64,000 bases of DNA from Chitinophaga silvisoli (GCF_003412465.1 NZ_QTJV01000019.1:1-64000), one strand, 5' to 3'. Positions 37,395-47,690 are shown, counted from the first letter of the stretch. Program-made: numbers and translations. Notes: generated from the letters alone by a model not told the origin.

Positions 37395-37436
37395 CGCTCC
37401 CAAACACGGAAGTATCTGTTGTAGAGCTGTGTTTTT

Positions 37437-37511
37437 CGGGGCGTAGCGTAGCCCGGTTATCGCGCCTGCTTTGGGAGCAGGAGGTCGCAAGTTCGAATCT
37501 TGCCGCCCCGA
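37437..37511 (+). tRNA. tRNA-Pro (anticodon UGG)
   Basis: Acceptor CGGGGCG pairs fully with CGCCCCG (37504-37510), followed by discriminator A. The anticodon stem CCTGC/GCAGG frames a loop TTTGGGA with anticodon TGG. The T arm has GTTCGAATC. CCA is not encoded. A strong terminator follows. Confidence 0.95.
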
Positions 37512-37519
37512 CGAATCGT

Positions 37520-37553
37520 AAAAAAGGAGATCAAGCAATTGATCTCCTTTTTT
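37520..37553 (+). terminator. Rho-independent terminator after tRNA-Pro
   Basis: A perfect 15-bp stem (AAAAAAGGAGATCAA with TTGATCTCCTTTTTT) has a 4-base loop and a T6 tail. The same stem sequence appears at 57706. Confidence 0.9.
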
Positions 37554-37720
37554 GTGTTTATATCTTCTGAATGCTGTTCAATTTGGCAATTATTCCTAAT
37601 ACGCTACATGCCATCTTTGTTCGAAGTCCCCTAATTTTTCAAACGACAGTAAATCTGAAGGTTCATTTATCTTAATAGTGATATTTTTAACTTGCTTATT
37701 GATAATGTTTTCTCAACACT

Positions 37721-38125
37721 CTAATTTTCATCACCCTGTTTATAAAGCCATCCTCTTTCTGTTGCGTAATTTTTTAGCTTTTTGGCTTTTTTCTCTATTT
37801 GACCATTAGGCAGTTCCTCGAAATCAATAAAAGAATGTCCGTCAAAGGGAAAATTGTTTTCTGTACAGTTTAGCGCTTCATTATTACATTCCTGAATAGT
37901 TACTGCAACTACACCATAAGATTTAAAGTCACTATTCATATTGGTAAAATGTGCATGAGATTCTTTAGGGCTATATTTCTCGCCATTATAAACAGAAAGT
38001 TTATAATCATCTTTTGGGGTTGGTCTGAATACCTGAGATGTAATGCTAAAGACCTGGGAAGATATTTTATCAGCCTGTACAAAAGAAGGATGAACTTGTC
38101 TTAATAGTAATGTGTCTTGGTGCAT
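37721..38125 (-). CDS. Unrecognised protein, partner of the 38129 gene
   Basis: A 134-residue, probably cytosolic protein with a beta-rich N-terminal half (DTLLLRQVHPSFVQADKIS) and a mixed middle. A conserved-looking ESHAHFTNMN lies near residue 56, with a charged C-terminus. It begins 3 bases after the upstream gene stops, so the two are probably translated together. The pair sits next to tRNA-Pro, a usual integration site, and is more AT-rich than the chromosomal genes. Function unknown. Confidence 0.7.
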   Translation of the reverse strand: MHQDTLLLRQVHPSFVQADKISSQVFSITSQVFRPTPKDDYKLSVYNGEKYSPKESHAHFTNMNSDFKSYGVVAVTIQECNNEALNCTENNFPFDGHSFIDFEELPNGQIEKKAKKLKNYATERGWLYKQGDEN

Positions 38126-38128
38126 TTC

Positions 38129-39250
38129 CTAAACTTTAAAAATATCTGCTAAATTTTTATTAAGTAATTTCCAATCAGCATCACTAACCAAATTTAATGT
38201 ATGTTCAATAGCATTATCAGTATTGTGATCTAAGGATTGATAAAATCCAGATTTGTGAGCCAAGTCTATGGTTAAACTTATGTCATGGCTTTCAAACGAC
38301 CATTCTGCCTGAATTCCCCCCAATGGCGTAGGATACAGATATGGTAGTGGTAAGACTGGATTGTAATTGTTTTCGAAAATTTCTGCAAACCAGGTTAAAT
38401 CTTCTTTTTTCATTCCTACTCCTTCACCATTAAACCAGCCTGCCTCTAGATTTGAAAATTCTTCAAGTCGAGATGGAACATCTAATGGGTCAAGAATAGA
38501 AATATGTTCAATTGATTCAAAACTTACTAATTTATCATGTTTATCAAAATGACCAAGTCCGGAAATTAACACTCGCGTTTGGGATTCATAATTATTGAAT
38601 GCTTCGAGTATGGTTGCAGCATGTACTCCCAATAGTTTAGCAGTTATTCTTTGACCATTATTGGTCATAATAGTAAATGTTCTTTTACTTTTATCAGCTT
38701 CTGGAATTGTTCCCCTGATTGTTGTTTCAAGTGTAACTTCACTAATATTTGAAGATGCTAAAACTAATTTTTTACGAGTTGTTTTGTTTAGTTTAGCTTG
38801 CAAAGCAGAATCAGGGCTGAAATCAATGGCTTCGTCATCCCTCAGTCTTTTACCTATGCGATTAAAATAGGCCAATAAATTTTCTGGTATATATTGGGTG
38901 ACTTCTTTTCCATTATTGGCTGCATCTATGGATTTTATAATGTTATCTTTTGCTTTTTCAAAATACTGATAATTATCATCAGGAAATAATCCAAAGGATG
39001 CTGTAACCAGCAAAAAGTTGAGTATGGTACTACCCTCTTCAATTGAGGATAATTTTAATTCTACTTTATTGTTAAAACCTCGTGGCACACGTTTTCTGTC
39101 TGGATTTTCTTCCAGATATATCCATTTGGCAACCTCAATAAACAACTCTTCCAAAGCCGCAAAATCTTCTAATAATTCCAATGGAATAGTATGGTCGTCG
39201 AAACGTTTGCCAGTCATTCTTGGTTTTAGAAATTCAGTACTATATGACAT
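38129..39250 (-). CDS. Unrecognised 373-residue protein
   Basis: A soluble protein with no signal peptide. It has a helical N-terminal part (LELLEDFAALEELFIEVAKW), a helical domain with YIPENLLAYFNRIGKRLRD, a beta segment (TFTIMTNNGQRITAKLLGVH) and a C-terminal domain containing LPLPYLYPTPLGGIQAEWSF. It forms a two-gene module with 37721-38125. I cannot name the family. Location beside a tRNA suggests an acquired accessory or defence-like function, which is inference only. Confidence 0.75.
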   Translation of the reverse strand: MSYSTEFLKPRMTGKRFDDHTIPLELLEDFAALEELFIEVAKWIYLEENPDRKRVPRGFNNKVELKLSSIEEGSTILNFLLVTASFGLFPDDNYQYFEKAKDNIIKSIDAANNGKEVTQYIPENLLAYFNRIGKRLRDDEAIDFSPDSALQAKLNKTTRKKLVLASSNISEVTLETTIRGTIPEADKSKRTFTIMTNNGQRITAKLLGVHAATILEAFNNYESQTRVLISGLGHFDKHDKLVSFESIEHISILDPLDVPSRLEEFSNLEAGWFNGEGVGMKKEDLTWFAEIFENNYNPVLPLPYLYPTPLGGIQAEWSFESHDISLTIDLAHKSGFYQSLDHNTDNAIEHTLNLVSDADWKLLNKNLADIFKV

Positions 39251-39475
39251 ACCCGATTTAAATACCTTTTTAAAACCTGCTGATAATTCAGTTTATCAGG
39301 ACTATTTAAAGATACGAAGAATTATTTTTACCACAAATAATTGACAATGAATTGATTGTGTGTTGTTTGTTTTGAAAATAGATATTTTGATTTAATAACT
39401 ACATTTTACTCCTTGCCGACTTATTTGTTGATTCTGACTGATATGCTTCATTTAGTATCGGATCATTTATTATTA

Positions 39476-39504
39476 AGTTCGAAAAGTGTCCTGTCACACC
39501 GACC
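39476..39504. repeat. Copy of the dispersed CGAAAAGTGTCGG element
   Basis: AAGTTCGAAAAGTGTCCTGT followed by CACACCGAC. It is related to copies at 27247, 42447 and 52553 and immediately precedes a terminator hairpin. Confidence 0.6.
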
Positions 39505-39506
39505 AT

Positions 39507-39546
39507 ATAAAACCCCTTCAGATCCAAAGATCTGAAGGGGTTTTAT
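39507..39546 (-). terminator. Bidirectional terminator after the AraC gene
   Basis: A perfect 18-bp stem (ATAAAACCCCTTCAGATC and complement) with loop CAAA. It lies 90 bases past the minus-strand AraC stop and has T-rich tails both ways. Confidence 0.85.
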
Positions 39547-39635
39547 ATTTAATCAATTTTTGAATCCATTTATAAGAAAGTCTTATCGCACTGGTTTTAA
39601 ATACAAGCAGTTCAAGTCCATTTTGAACACCAGCA

Positions 39636-40439
39636 TTACCCAGCCAGGTCAGTCGGTGTGTACCCAAAATGTTTTTTGAAAGCATAGGAAAAATGCGATA
39701 AGTTTTCAAAGCCCACTTCGTAGTATACGTCAATCGGTTTCTTTTTCTTTTCAACAAAATGATAGTGTGCCAATTCCAATCGCTTTTGCGTAAGCCAGCG
39801 CTGAGGTGTAGTGTTGAATATTTTACTAAAATCCCGCTTGAAAGTGGTTAAGCTACGACCGGTTAGGTAACCGAATTTTTCCAATGGCAGGTTGAACATA
39901 AAGTTCTTTTCCATATAGTCTGCCAGATCTATTTTTCCAGGTTCTTCGAAGTTCGCCAACACATTGTCTATTCCTTTGTCGATAGCCCTGAGAATACTAA
40001 TGGCTTCTGTAATTTTCAATGATGCAATATTTTCGGGAAGCTCTTTCATTTCAAAGTATGGGATCAGGGATGCCATGCAACTTTCAAGCAGGGGATGGTT
40101 GTTGAATGTATATATTTTCCGGGATTCCGAGGCTTTAGGTTTTACGGCCAGGTTGGCGTAAAATTCACTAAGCCTTTTGGTTGACAGGTGCATCACCACG
40201 GTTTGGTGGGGTTGCCCGTCTTTGGGATAATTGATGATTGTTGCCAGTTGATTTCTGGGGATCAAAAATATATCGCCTTTTTTAAAAATGTAAGTCGCAT
40301 CTGCCTGGACGATCTTGGTCTCTCCTGAAATGAACCAAATGAGCATATGATGGTCGAACATAATATCCGATTTAAAAAACTTGTCTTCGTAACAAGAGAG
40401 TTTAATATCCTCGGTTATATATTTTGCCTGATATTCCAT
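39636..40439 (-). CDS. AraC-family transcriptional regulator
   Basis: A 267-residue regulator with a cupin-like N-terminal domain (FKKGDIFLIPRNQLATI) and C-terminal paired HTHs (LPLEKFGYLTGRSLTTFKRD and IDVYYEVGFENLSHFSYAFK, with HFGYTPTDLAG at the end). It follows the two dehydrogenase genes on the same strand by about 75 bases. It could be co-transcribed or regulate them. Confidence 0.92.
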   Translation of the reverse strand: MEYQAKYITEDIKLSCYEDKFFKSDIMFDHHMLIWFISGETKIVQADATYIFKKGDIFLIPRNQLATIINYPKDGQPHQTVVMHLSTKRLSEFYANLAVKPKASESRKIYTFNNHPLLESCMASLIPYFEMKELPENIASLKITEAISILRAIDKGIDNVLANFEEPGKIDLADYMEKNFMFNLPLEKFGYLTGRSLTTFKRDFSKIFNTTPQRWLTQKRLELAHYHFVEKKKKPIDVYYEVGFENLSHFSYAFKKHFGYTPTDLAG

Positions 40440-40514
40440 ACTTTATGTTTTTGATAGTCCTTTCTTCAGACTGTTAATTATGAATACAAAAATAAAAGTA
40501 ATCATGATATTCAT

Positions 40515-41243
40515 TTAGATGGATTGACCGCCATCGATCAGGAAATTTGAACCGGTAATAAATGAAGATTCGTTGCCCGATAAATAAGTTATCAAATCGG
40601 CTACTTCATTGGCCTTTCCTAATCTGGATAAGGGGATACTACCCACGAGTTGTTCCTCAAGCGCAGCATCCAGTCCTATTTTATTCAAGATTTCCGTAGC
40701 AACAGGCCCGGGGCTAACTGCATTCACACGGATTTTACGGGAAGCTAGTTCAAGCGCTGCAATTTTCATAACGGCATTAATGGCAGATTTACTTGCTGCA
40801 TATACCGATGCGTTTTGCGGGGAAATGGTTGCGGATGTTGACGACAAAAATATCACCGATGCGTTATCATTTAAAACGGGGATAAATTTACTTAATGTAA
40901 AATAAGCTCCTTTGAAATTTACATTCATTATTTCGTCAAACACATTTTCGGTCATCGACTCAATAGGAGCTAATTTTGTAATGCCCGCATTGATGAGTAA
41001 AATATCTACTTTGCCAAATTGCGCTTTCACTTCTGATACCAGCATATCGATGTCAGATAATTTGGATTGGTCAGCCACCACTCCACTTACATGGAGTGTT
41101 GAGGCTGCCGTTTCAATTGCTTCTTTTCTTCTGCCGGTGATAATGACCCTTGCGCCTTTTTCGGTAAGCGTTTTTGCGGTGGCATACCCGATGCCACTAT
41201 TGCCACCGGTAATAACCGCTACTTTATTTTGTAAATTATTCAT
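40515..41243 (-). CDS. Short-chain dehydrogenase (SDR)
   Basis: A 242-residue classical SDR with cofactor motif TGGNSGIGYA, NAG in ILLINAGIT, catalytic YAASKSA and the PGPV loop (VNAVSPGPVATEI). It reduces or oxidises a small carbonyl/alcohol using NAD(P). It begins 10 bases after the next upstream SDR gene, so the two form an operon with the AraC gene. Confidence 0.92.
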   Translation of the reverse strand: MNNLQNKVAVITGGNSGIGYATAKTLTEKGARVIITGRRKEAIETAASTLHVSGVVADQSKLSDIDMLVSEVKAQFGKVDILLINAGITKLAPIESMTENVFDEIMNVNFKGAYFTLSKFIPVLNDNASVIFLSSTSATISPQNASVYAASKSAINAVMKIAALELASRKIRVNAVSPGPVATEILNKIGLDAALEEQLVGSIPLSRLGKANEVADLITYLSGNESSFITGSNFLIDGGQSI

Positions 41244-41253
41244 TTTAATTAAA

Positions 41254-42249
41254 TTAAATAATGCGGAAAGTAATGCCGGTCATTTCTTCGCTCAATGTCC
41301 ATAAACGTTTGGCACTGGCTTTATCTAATGAGTAAGGATTTACGCCGGTTGGCATGGAAGGGTCGGCAGTCAGTTCGGCAACGTCTGCATCTTCGCAATA
41401 CACCCCTCCTATATTGTTCAATAAAGGACTGGTGGCACACCAAACTGTCGTGGCTGCACCCTGAGGGATCGTTTTTAAAGAGGCGGCCACTTCTGGCAGA
41501 AGGTTGCCTTCCGCATCGCAAAAACCCATTTTTTGAAACAGTTCCAAGGGGGCTTCTCTTCCTAATTCAGTGCCGCCAATAGAACCTGGGTGCAATGAAT
41601 ATGCTCTTACATGATAGGCTTTGGCAAGATTGTCTAATTCAAGCGCAAATAAATTGGTGGCAGTTTTTGATTGGCCATATGCCTGTAGCGTCTCGTATTC
41701 CCGGTTGAGAAAATTAGGGTCCTCAAAATTGAAAGGAGCGAATTGATGTCCGTGTGAGGATACATTGATCACTCTTGCACCACCGGCTTTTTTGAGTGCA
41801 TTCCAAAGCCGGGCGGTTAATTGAAATTGCGCTAAATAATTGGTGGCTAACTGTGATTCAATGCCACGGCTGTCTTTACGCAATGGTACCCACATAATAC
41901 CGGCATTATTGATGAGTAGATGAAGGGGGCGGCCTGAAGCCAAAAACTTTTCGGCAAAAGCGTCGATAGATGCCGGATCCATCAGGTCCATGGGTTCAAT
42001 TTCCACATTGGCAACAGATGCCAGGTTTTTCTTTGCTTTAGCTATATCTCTTGCAGGTACAATGACTGTTGCCCCGGCAGCAGCCAGCGTTTTTGTTGTT
42101 TCTAAACCAATACCGGTATTCCCTCCTGTTACAATGGCAATTTTTCCTGTAAGGTCAATGCCTTTGATTACGTCACTTGCTGTTGAAGTTGCGTTAAAGC
42201 CAGAACCTATTGAATGCTGTAATGCTCCGTTGTAATTTGTTTGTTCCAT
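41254..42249 (-). CDS. Short-chain dehydrogenase (retinol-dehydrogenase-like)
   Basis: A 331-residue SDR: the Rossmann motif IAIVTGGNTGIGLETTKTLA begins near residue 35 after a longer N-terminus, with NNAGIMW, YGQSKTATNLFAL (catalytic YxxxK) and SLHPGSIGG. It resembles the WW-domain-oxidoreductase/retinol dehydrogenase group. It is the first gene of the SDR-SDR-AraC set. Confidence 0.9.
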   Translation of the reverse strand: MEQTNYNGALQHSIGSGFNATSTASDVIKGIDLTGKIAIVTGGNTGIGLETTKTLAAAGATVIVPARDIAKAKKNLASVANVEIEPMDLMDPASIDAFAEKFLASGRPLHLLINNAGIMWVPLRKDSRGIESQLATNYLAQFQLTARLWNALKKAGGARVINVSSHGHQFAPFNFEDPNFLNREYETLQAYGQSKTATNLFALELDNLAKAYHVRAYSLHPGSIGGTELGREAPLELFQKMGFCDAEGNLLPEVAASLKTIPQGAATTVWCATSPLLNNIGGVYCEDADVAELTADPSMPTGVNPYSLDKASAKRLWTLSEEMTGITFRII

Positions 42250-43096
42250 TTTTTTAATTTTTAATTATGTTTGATGGAACAAAAATAGCACAGTGGTTTT
42301 GGGGGTGCTTTGTTTAAACGTCCGAATATGCTTTGTTTAAAAGGCCAGCTACGGGCGAGGTAATATTATGTATTTTTTAAAAGTAAGGGGATCCTGCTTA
42401 AACTTCGAAAGTATCGGCCAATATATTTTAGATCTTTTATCAGCAAGTCCGAAAAAGTGTCGGCTCTCCCCGACTATAAAAAGAAATGCCTCTCTCAGGG
42501 TAGGTGCTCTTCCTTTGCAACTATGGTTTGTTTTAAGAAACGGGTTCTACCCGAGAACCGATCAAAAACTTTTAGAGCATAAATATGAATTCAGGACAGT
42601 TTGGCCTTTTCCGTGGGCTGCAAGCATTACAGAATGCGCAATGAAGGTCGCAGTGGGTTTAGGTAATATTCTTATTGAAAATGCCCTTTTTTTAATGATT
42701 TGATGTCATTATTTAAAATTATTCTAATTATTCAATTTAGCTTTCCTTACTTTTGTTTAGTGAATAGTTATATGTTGTTCTATAACTGTAAACCTATACC
42801 TCAATTACCCTGATAAGTTTATATGGTATTTGCAACGAATTGCTATGCAGCCCATTATAATTAGTACCATTGTTCAGGTGACGTTGAATTAACATTGTAG
42901 TAAACTTTCGCAAGACGAAACATATGAGCATTAAGTTGTGTTACCTGTCATTACCTATATCGGCTTCCATGAACCGAGTTGAAGAAATTTTCCAATCCAA
43001 CTATTTACAGACACGTCTGATATCGTCGTTCCTTTTCTTTTGACGAATATTATGGTTAGTCACTTGCCTAAATGAATTCTAAAAATTACTTGTAGT
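42250..43096. other. Gene-free 0.85-kb stretch with one dispersed repeat
   Basis: This lies between the divergent SDR operon and the second rhs locus. It contains a well-preserved copy of the dispersed element at 42447-42485. A 111-codon plus frame (42368-42703) crosses that repeat and has no protein-like features, so I reject it. Promoters for both sides are expected here but no clear motif stands out. Confidence 0.5.
42447..42485. repeat. Best-preserved copy of the dispersed CGAAAAGTGTCGG hairpin element
   Basis: AAGTCCGAAAAAGTGTCGGC, then TCTCCCCGAC and TATAAAAAG. GTCGG and CCGAC can pair as a small stem. Confidence 0.7.
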
Positions 43097-46000
43097 ATGA
43101 AACTCCTCTATACCATACTATTCTGTGCCATTATTACATCCCCTTTTTATGGATGGGCGCAAAATAACCCAAATAGTTCTACGCTTCCAGCAGCTACGCC
43201 GGTTACGAAACCAGGTGCTACAGCTAATGCAAACCAACCCAATTATGTGACTACCTGGGAGCCTAATATGCCGATCAGTGATACGATGAGTGTTGTTAGT
43301 AAGTCGCGGATAATCAGGGAAGTAAGGCAATCTACTACCTATTATGACGGATTGGGACGTGTAAAACAATCTGTTGCCAAAGGCTTGACATTTGGCGGCA
43401 GAGACCTTGTTTATCCTGTTGTATATGATGCATTTGGACGTCAACAATATATGTACATGTCTTATGCGCAAACAACAGATAATACCAATGATGGTAAATT
43501 TAAAACAGATCCTTTTGGTGCACAGGAGACATTCTTCAAGAATGCCAATCTAAATCCTGAGACAGCCAATGAAAGTATTTTCTACAGAAAGGTAGAATAT
43601 GAATTATCTCCATTGGGTAAGATATTGAAAAATTATTCTCCGGGTAATAGCTGGAGTACACATGGTACTGAAACCAAACAGTTGGCAAATACAGCTGCTG
43701 ATTCTGTTCGCATCTGGAATCTTATTAATGAAGTTCCGGTTAGCCCAGGTATATATGCTCCCGGGGAGTTATTAAAAGAGGTTTACATTGATGAGCAGCA
43801 GAATCAAACTGTTGTGTATAAAGACAAACAAGGTCAGCTTGTACTCAAAAAAGTACTGCAATCCACTATTAATACGGCCCATGCAGGATGGCTATGTACC
43901 TATTATGTGTACAATGATGCTGACATGCTTAGCTTTGTGATTCCTCCGGCTGCAACAAACTATACCATGATCAATAAGTGGAGTAACATTGCAGATGTAG
44001 CTAAGGAGCTGTGTTATCATTATGTATATGATGATCGCAATAGGCGGATCATAGAAGAAGTTCCGGGCAAAGGAGCATTATATAAGGTATTTGATCTTCG
44101 CGATCGGCTGGTTTTTACGCAGGATGCTGAACAGCGGACGAAATCTCCTATGGAATGGTATACTGTGTTATATGATGGGCAGAATCGAACCGTCATGACA
44201 GCAATCTATAAAAGTAATTCTACCAGAGAGGCTTTGCAGGCGGCCATGAATACAGCAACAGCTTCAACAACCATGTCTTATCAGTCACCACTTGATGCAA
44301 ATCTTGCTTTATATTATGACGACGGAAGTGCAAATTATTACGCAACGCAATTAATTGAATTTTTACCTGGGTTTGAGTCGAATACCGGGACAGAATTTGG
44401 GGCTGAGATAGTATCTGGTACAGGAAATACAAACACTATGATGTCCTCCTATTCACTGCCGGGAATTGCGATGTCTGCATTGACTCCGCTGATATATATG
44501 TATTATGATGATTATAATTACCCTGGGGTACTCAAATTTAAAAGCGATGAATTCTCAAAGTTATCAGCGGCAGATACTCTTTACCCTGAAACATTTTCGG
44601 GTAATTATAGTACGCTTACAAAATATCTTCCTACAGGGATGAAAGTTCGTGTATTGGGTACAGATAAATGGCTGACTACGACTACCTATTATAATGATAA
44701 AGGAAGACCCATTCAGTTAGTCTCCGGTAACAGTGTTGGCGGAAAAGACATATTGACCATGCTGTATAGTTTTAACGGCAATTTACTGACCAGCTATTTG
44801 CGACATCAGCATCCTAAAAGCCCTACTTCCGAAACGAGGTTATTAACAACTAATTCTTATGATCATACAGGCAGGCTGGTGAGTATTAAAAAGCGGTTAA
44901 ATGATGAATCAAGATTTGACCGTACTATCGCTACTTATAGTTATGATGAGTTAGGCCGAATAAATAAGAAACGTTTGGGTATTATCGGTAATGGACAACC
45001 TGTCGATTCATTATTGATGACTTATAATGTACGTGGCTGGTTGAAAAGTATTAATAAGGAATTTGTGCAGACAAATAGCAGTACGAAAAACTGGTTTGGG
45101 GAAGATCTTAGCTATGATTATGGTTTCAATGTGAATTATAACAATGGTAATATAGCAGGACAAAAATGGAAAAGCCGTTCAGATGGTATACCGCGGGCCT
45201 ATGGTTATACTTATGATGCAACTGGCAGACTTGCTGGCGCGGATTTCTCCCAACAAGATGTAGCTGGTGCTGCATGGGGAGTAGCAAAAATGGATTTTTC
45301 TGTGAGTAACCTGGCATATGATGCAAATGGGGGGATGCAATCCATGATACAGCAAGGAATGAATGGTACTGCGAAAGAAACAATGGATAACCTTACCTAT
45401 AAGTATTTTGATAACTCAAATAAACTGCGGACTGTAACGGATGCAAATACCAAATCCAGTACGACATTAGGTGATTTTATAAATGGAACTAATGGCGGCG
45501 ATGATTATACTTATAATCTGAATGGTAATTTGACATCTGATGAGAACAGAAATATATCATCTATATCCTATAATTATCTAAACCTACCTGAGGTTATTAC
45601 TGTAAAAGGAAAAGGTACTATTACCTATCAATATGATGCATTAGGTAATAAATTGCGTAAAACAGTTGTTGATAACAGTAATATCACGGCTGTAACGACA
45701 GTTACTGATTACGCAGGAGGATTCATATATCAGAATGACAGTCTGCAAACCGTAGAACATGAGGAAGGCAGAATACGGCCTTTATATATTACGAATAAGC
45801 CTGTTAGTTATGCATTTGATTATTTTGAGAAAGATCATCTGGGTAATATTCGTCTTGTGTTGACGGATCAACCGGATTCCAGTGTATATGCTGCTTCTAT
45901 GGAAGTTGAAAATGCTGTGGTAGAAGCTGCTACTTTCAGTAATATTGAAGAGACGCGTGTAGCGGCACCGGCTGGATATTCCCCGGCAGATACAACAATA

Positions 46001-47548
46001 AACAATAAATATGTTGCTAAGCTGAATGGGAAAACGGAGGGGAATGAAAAGGGACCGGCTATTGTATTGCGTGTAATGGCGGGAGATACTGTGATGATAA
46101 AAGCAAATGCATTTTATAAATCTCAGGGTCCGACTGATAATTCTGATAAGACTCCCTCTTCAATGATAGCAGATGCTTTACAGTCTATTACTGGTAGTGT
46201 TGCAGCTGGTGGGGTGCACAGTGCAGCAGGGATAAATAATACTGACGTGGCTACTAACCTATCAAACAATGATTATCGTCAATTAAAAACAAAGGATACT
46301 GAAAATCCGGATATAAATCGTCCAAAGGCTTATCTGAATTATGTCTTGTTTGATGATCAGTTTAATATGGTTGATCAGAATAGTGGGATGAAGCAGGTAC
46401 AGGCGATGCCGGACGAGGTACAGCAATTGGCCGTGGATAAAGCGGTGATGCAGAAAGCAGGTTTTTTGTATGTGTATACGGATAATGAAACTGCGCAGGA
46501 TGTTTATTTTGACAATGTGCAGGTGATGGTGTTGAACGGGCCAGTATTGGAGGAGACCCATTATTATCCATTTGGTTTGACCATGGAGGCTATTTCTTAT
46601 AATGCCCTGAAGGGGATGAGGTATGCGGAGAATAAGTTTAAGTTCAATGGTATTGAGTCAAATCGGGATTTGGGGTTGAATCAGTATGATGCGTTTTATC
46701 GGAATTATGATCCGCAAATTGGGAGGTGGATGCAGGTAGATCCTAAGCCAAATGAAAGTACTAGTTCATATTCAGGTATGGCGAATAATCCGGTATTACT
46801 AAGTGATTTTTTGGGAGATACTACTATTGTGGGTCTTTTGAGTTTACCTGAGACTGTCGTATATGCCAGGATACATCAAAACGTAGCGCAGCTGCGTGAC
46901 CAGTTAATCAATCATTGGGCCACGTTATCAGGGCTTAATTTGACATGGGATAGTAAAACTAGTCGAATTGTAAATCAGGGAATCAGAACTAATAGAAATA
47001 TAAGTATGCAGGCGCGTAAGGATATAATGGATGCAGTAGATGGACCTGGGAAAATTTATATTGGTTTTACAGAAGGGCAGACAGGAACTATAATTCCAGA
47101 TTGGAAAGAGGTAATAGATCCAATGGTAAATGTTATAGTTCTCAATCCTCAGGAAATTGAAGATATGGTAAATGGTACTTCACCAGATTTAGACCCGATG
47201 ACATTTGGCATTGGGATGACTGCTTTGCATGAATTAGGCCATACCTTTTTATATGGAAAGTTTGTGCATGCCAATATAACTAAGACGGAATTTAATCATT
47301 TGGATCAAGTAGATGTCAGGATGAATATAATAAGAGCAGAGTTAGGTAAGAAATTTGGAACGCGGACTTCTTACGCTTCTATAACATTCGGAACAAAATC
47401 ATATTTGCCTATGTCTCAAAGCGCATTGGAAATTTTGAAAGCGGCGATTAGGGACGAGAAAGTAAATGCTAAATGGCCTTACTCTAAACAATTGGTATTG
47501 CCTTCAAAAGGAGTGATAATATTTCCAGAACATCAACCCATAAAATAA
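43097..47548 (+). CDS. Rhs protein with DUF6443-like N-terminus and zincin-like tip
   Basis: A 1483-residue secreted Rhs protein. The signal peptide ends at WAQ. The DUF6443-like start (about 50-160: REVRQSTTYYDGLGRVKQSV) is followed by YD repeats up to the core (YEKDHLGNIRLVL near 910, YYPFGLTMEA near 1155, RNYDPQIGRWMQVDPKP near 1205). The tip after about 1240 contains TALHELGHTFLYG, a zinc-protease motif with His1378, Glu1379 and His1382. The tip has no sequence kinship visible with the HEGSH tip at 14.6 kb. No immunity gene follows directly; the next gene is a long YD-like protein and two small secreted paralogs lie beyond. Toxin action is inferred from family. Confidence 0.92.
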   Translation: MKLLYTILFCAIITSPFYGWAQNNPNSSTLPAATPVTKPGATANANQPNYVTTWEPNMPISDTMSVVSKSRIIREVRQSTTYYDGLGRVKQSVAKGLTFGGRDLVYPVVYDAFGRQQYMYMSYAQTTDNTNDGKFKTDPFGAQETFFKNANLNPETANESIFYRKVEYELSPLGKILKNYSPGNSWSTHGTETKQLANTAADSVRIWNLINEVPVSPGIYAPGELLKEVYIDEQQNQTVVYKDKQGQLVLKKVLQSTINTAHAGWLCTYYVYNDADMLSFVIPPAATNYTMINKWSNIADVAKELCYHYVYDDRNRRIIEEVPGKGALYKVFDLRDRLVFTQDAEQRTKSPMEWYTVLYDGQNRTVMTAIYKSNSTREALQAAMNTATASTTMSYQSPLDANLALYYDDGSANYYATQLIEFLPGFESNTGTEFGAEIVSGTGNTNTMMSSYSLPGIAMSALTPLIYMYYDDYNYPGVLKFKSDEFSKLSAADTLYPETFSGNYSTLTKYLPTGMKVRVLGTDKWLTTTTYYNDKGRPIQLVSGNSVGGKDILTMLYSFNGNLLTSYLRHQHPKSPTSETRLLTTNSYDHTGRLVSIKKRLNDESRFDRTIATYSYDELGRINKKRLGIIGNGQPVDSLLMTYNVRGWLKSINKEFVQTNSSTKNWFGEDLSYDYGFNVNYNNGNIAGQKWKSRSDGIPRAYGYTYDATGRLAGADFSQQDVAGAAWGVAKMDFSVSNLAYDANGGMQSMIQQGMNGTAKETMDNLTYKYFDNSNKLRTVTDANTKSSTTLGDFINGTNGGDDYTYNLNGNLTSDENRNISSISYNYLNLPEVITVKGKGTITYQYDALGNKLRKTVVDNSNITAVTTVTDYAGGFIYQNDSLQTVEHEEGRIRPLYITNKPVSYAFDYFEKDHLGNIRLVLTDQPDSSVYAASMEVENAVVEAATFSNIEETRVAAPAGYSPADTTINNKYVAKLNGKTEGNEKGPAIVLRVMAGDTVMIKANAFYKSQGPTDNSDKTPSSMIADALQSITGSVAAGGVHSAAGINNTDVATNLSNNDYRQLKTKDTENPDINRPKAYLNYVLFDDQFNMVDQNSGMKQVQAMPDEVQQLAVDKAVMQKAGFLYVYTDNETAQDVYFDNVQVMVLNGPVLEETHYYPFGLTMEAISYNALKGMRYAENKFKFNGIESNRDLGLNQYDAFYRNYDPQIGRWMQVDPKPNESTSSYSGMANNPVLLSDFLGDTTIVGLLSLPETVVYARIHQNVAQLRDQLINHWATLSGLNLTWDSKTSRIVNQGIRTNRNISMQARKDIMDAVDGPGKIYIGFTEGQTGTIIPDWKEVIDPMVNVIVLNPQEIEDMVNGTSPDLDPMTFGIGMTALHELGHTFLYGKFVHANITKTEFNHLDQVDVRMNIIRAELGKKFGTRTSYASITFGTKSYLPMSQSALEILKAAIRDEKVNAKWPYSKQLVLPSKGVIIFPEHQPIK

Positions 47549-47690
47549 TAAATGGGTAAAATATCTAATCATAATAGTTTTATTTTATGAATAGTTATTA
47601 TATAACCTTTACGAAAAAAAGATAACTAACCGTTTGCTTTTATTCTGCCTAATCAAAAAAATACATTGTATCCATATAAATACCTATGTG

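Noticed and set aside
42368..42703. 111-codon plus frame before the second rhs locus
   Set aside because: It crosses the dispersed CGAAAAGTGTCGG element and has no signal, motif or plausible composition.
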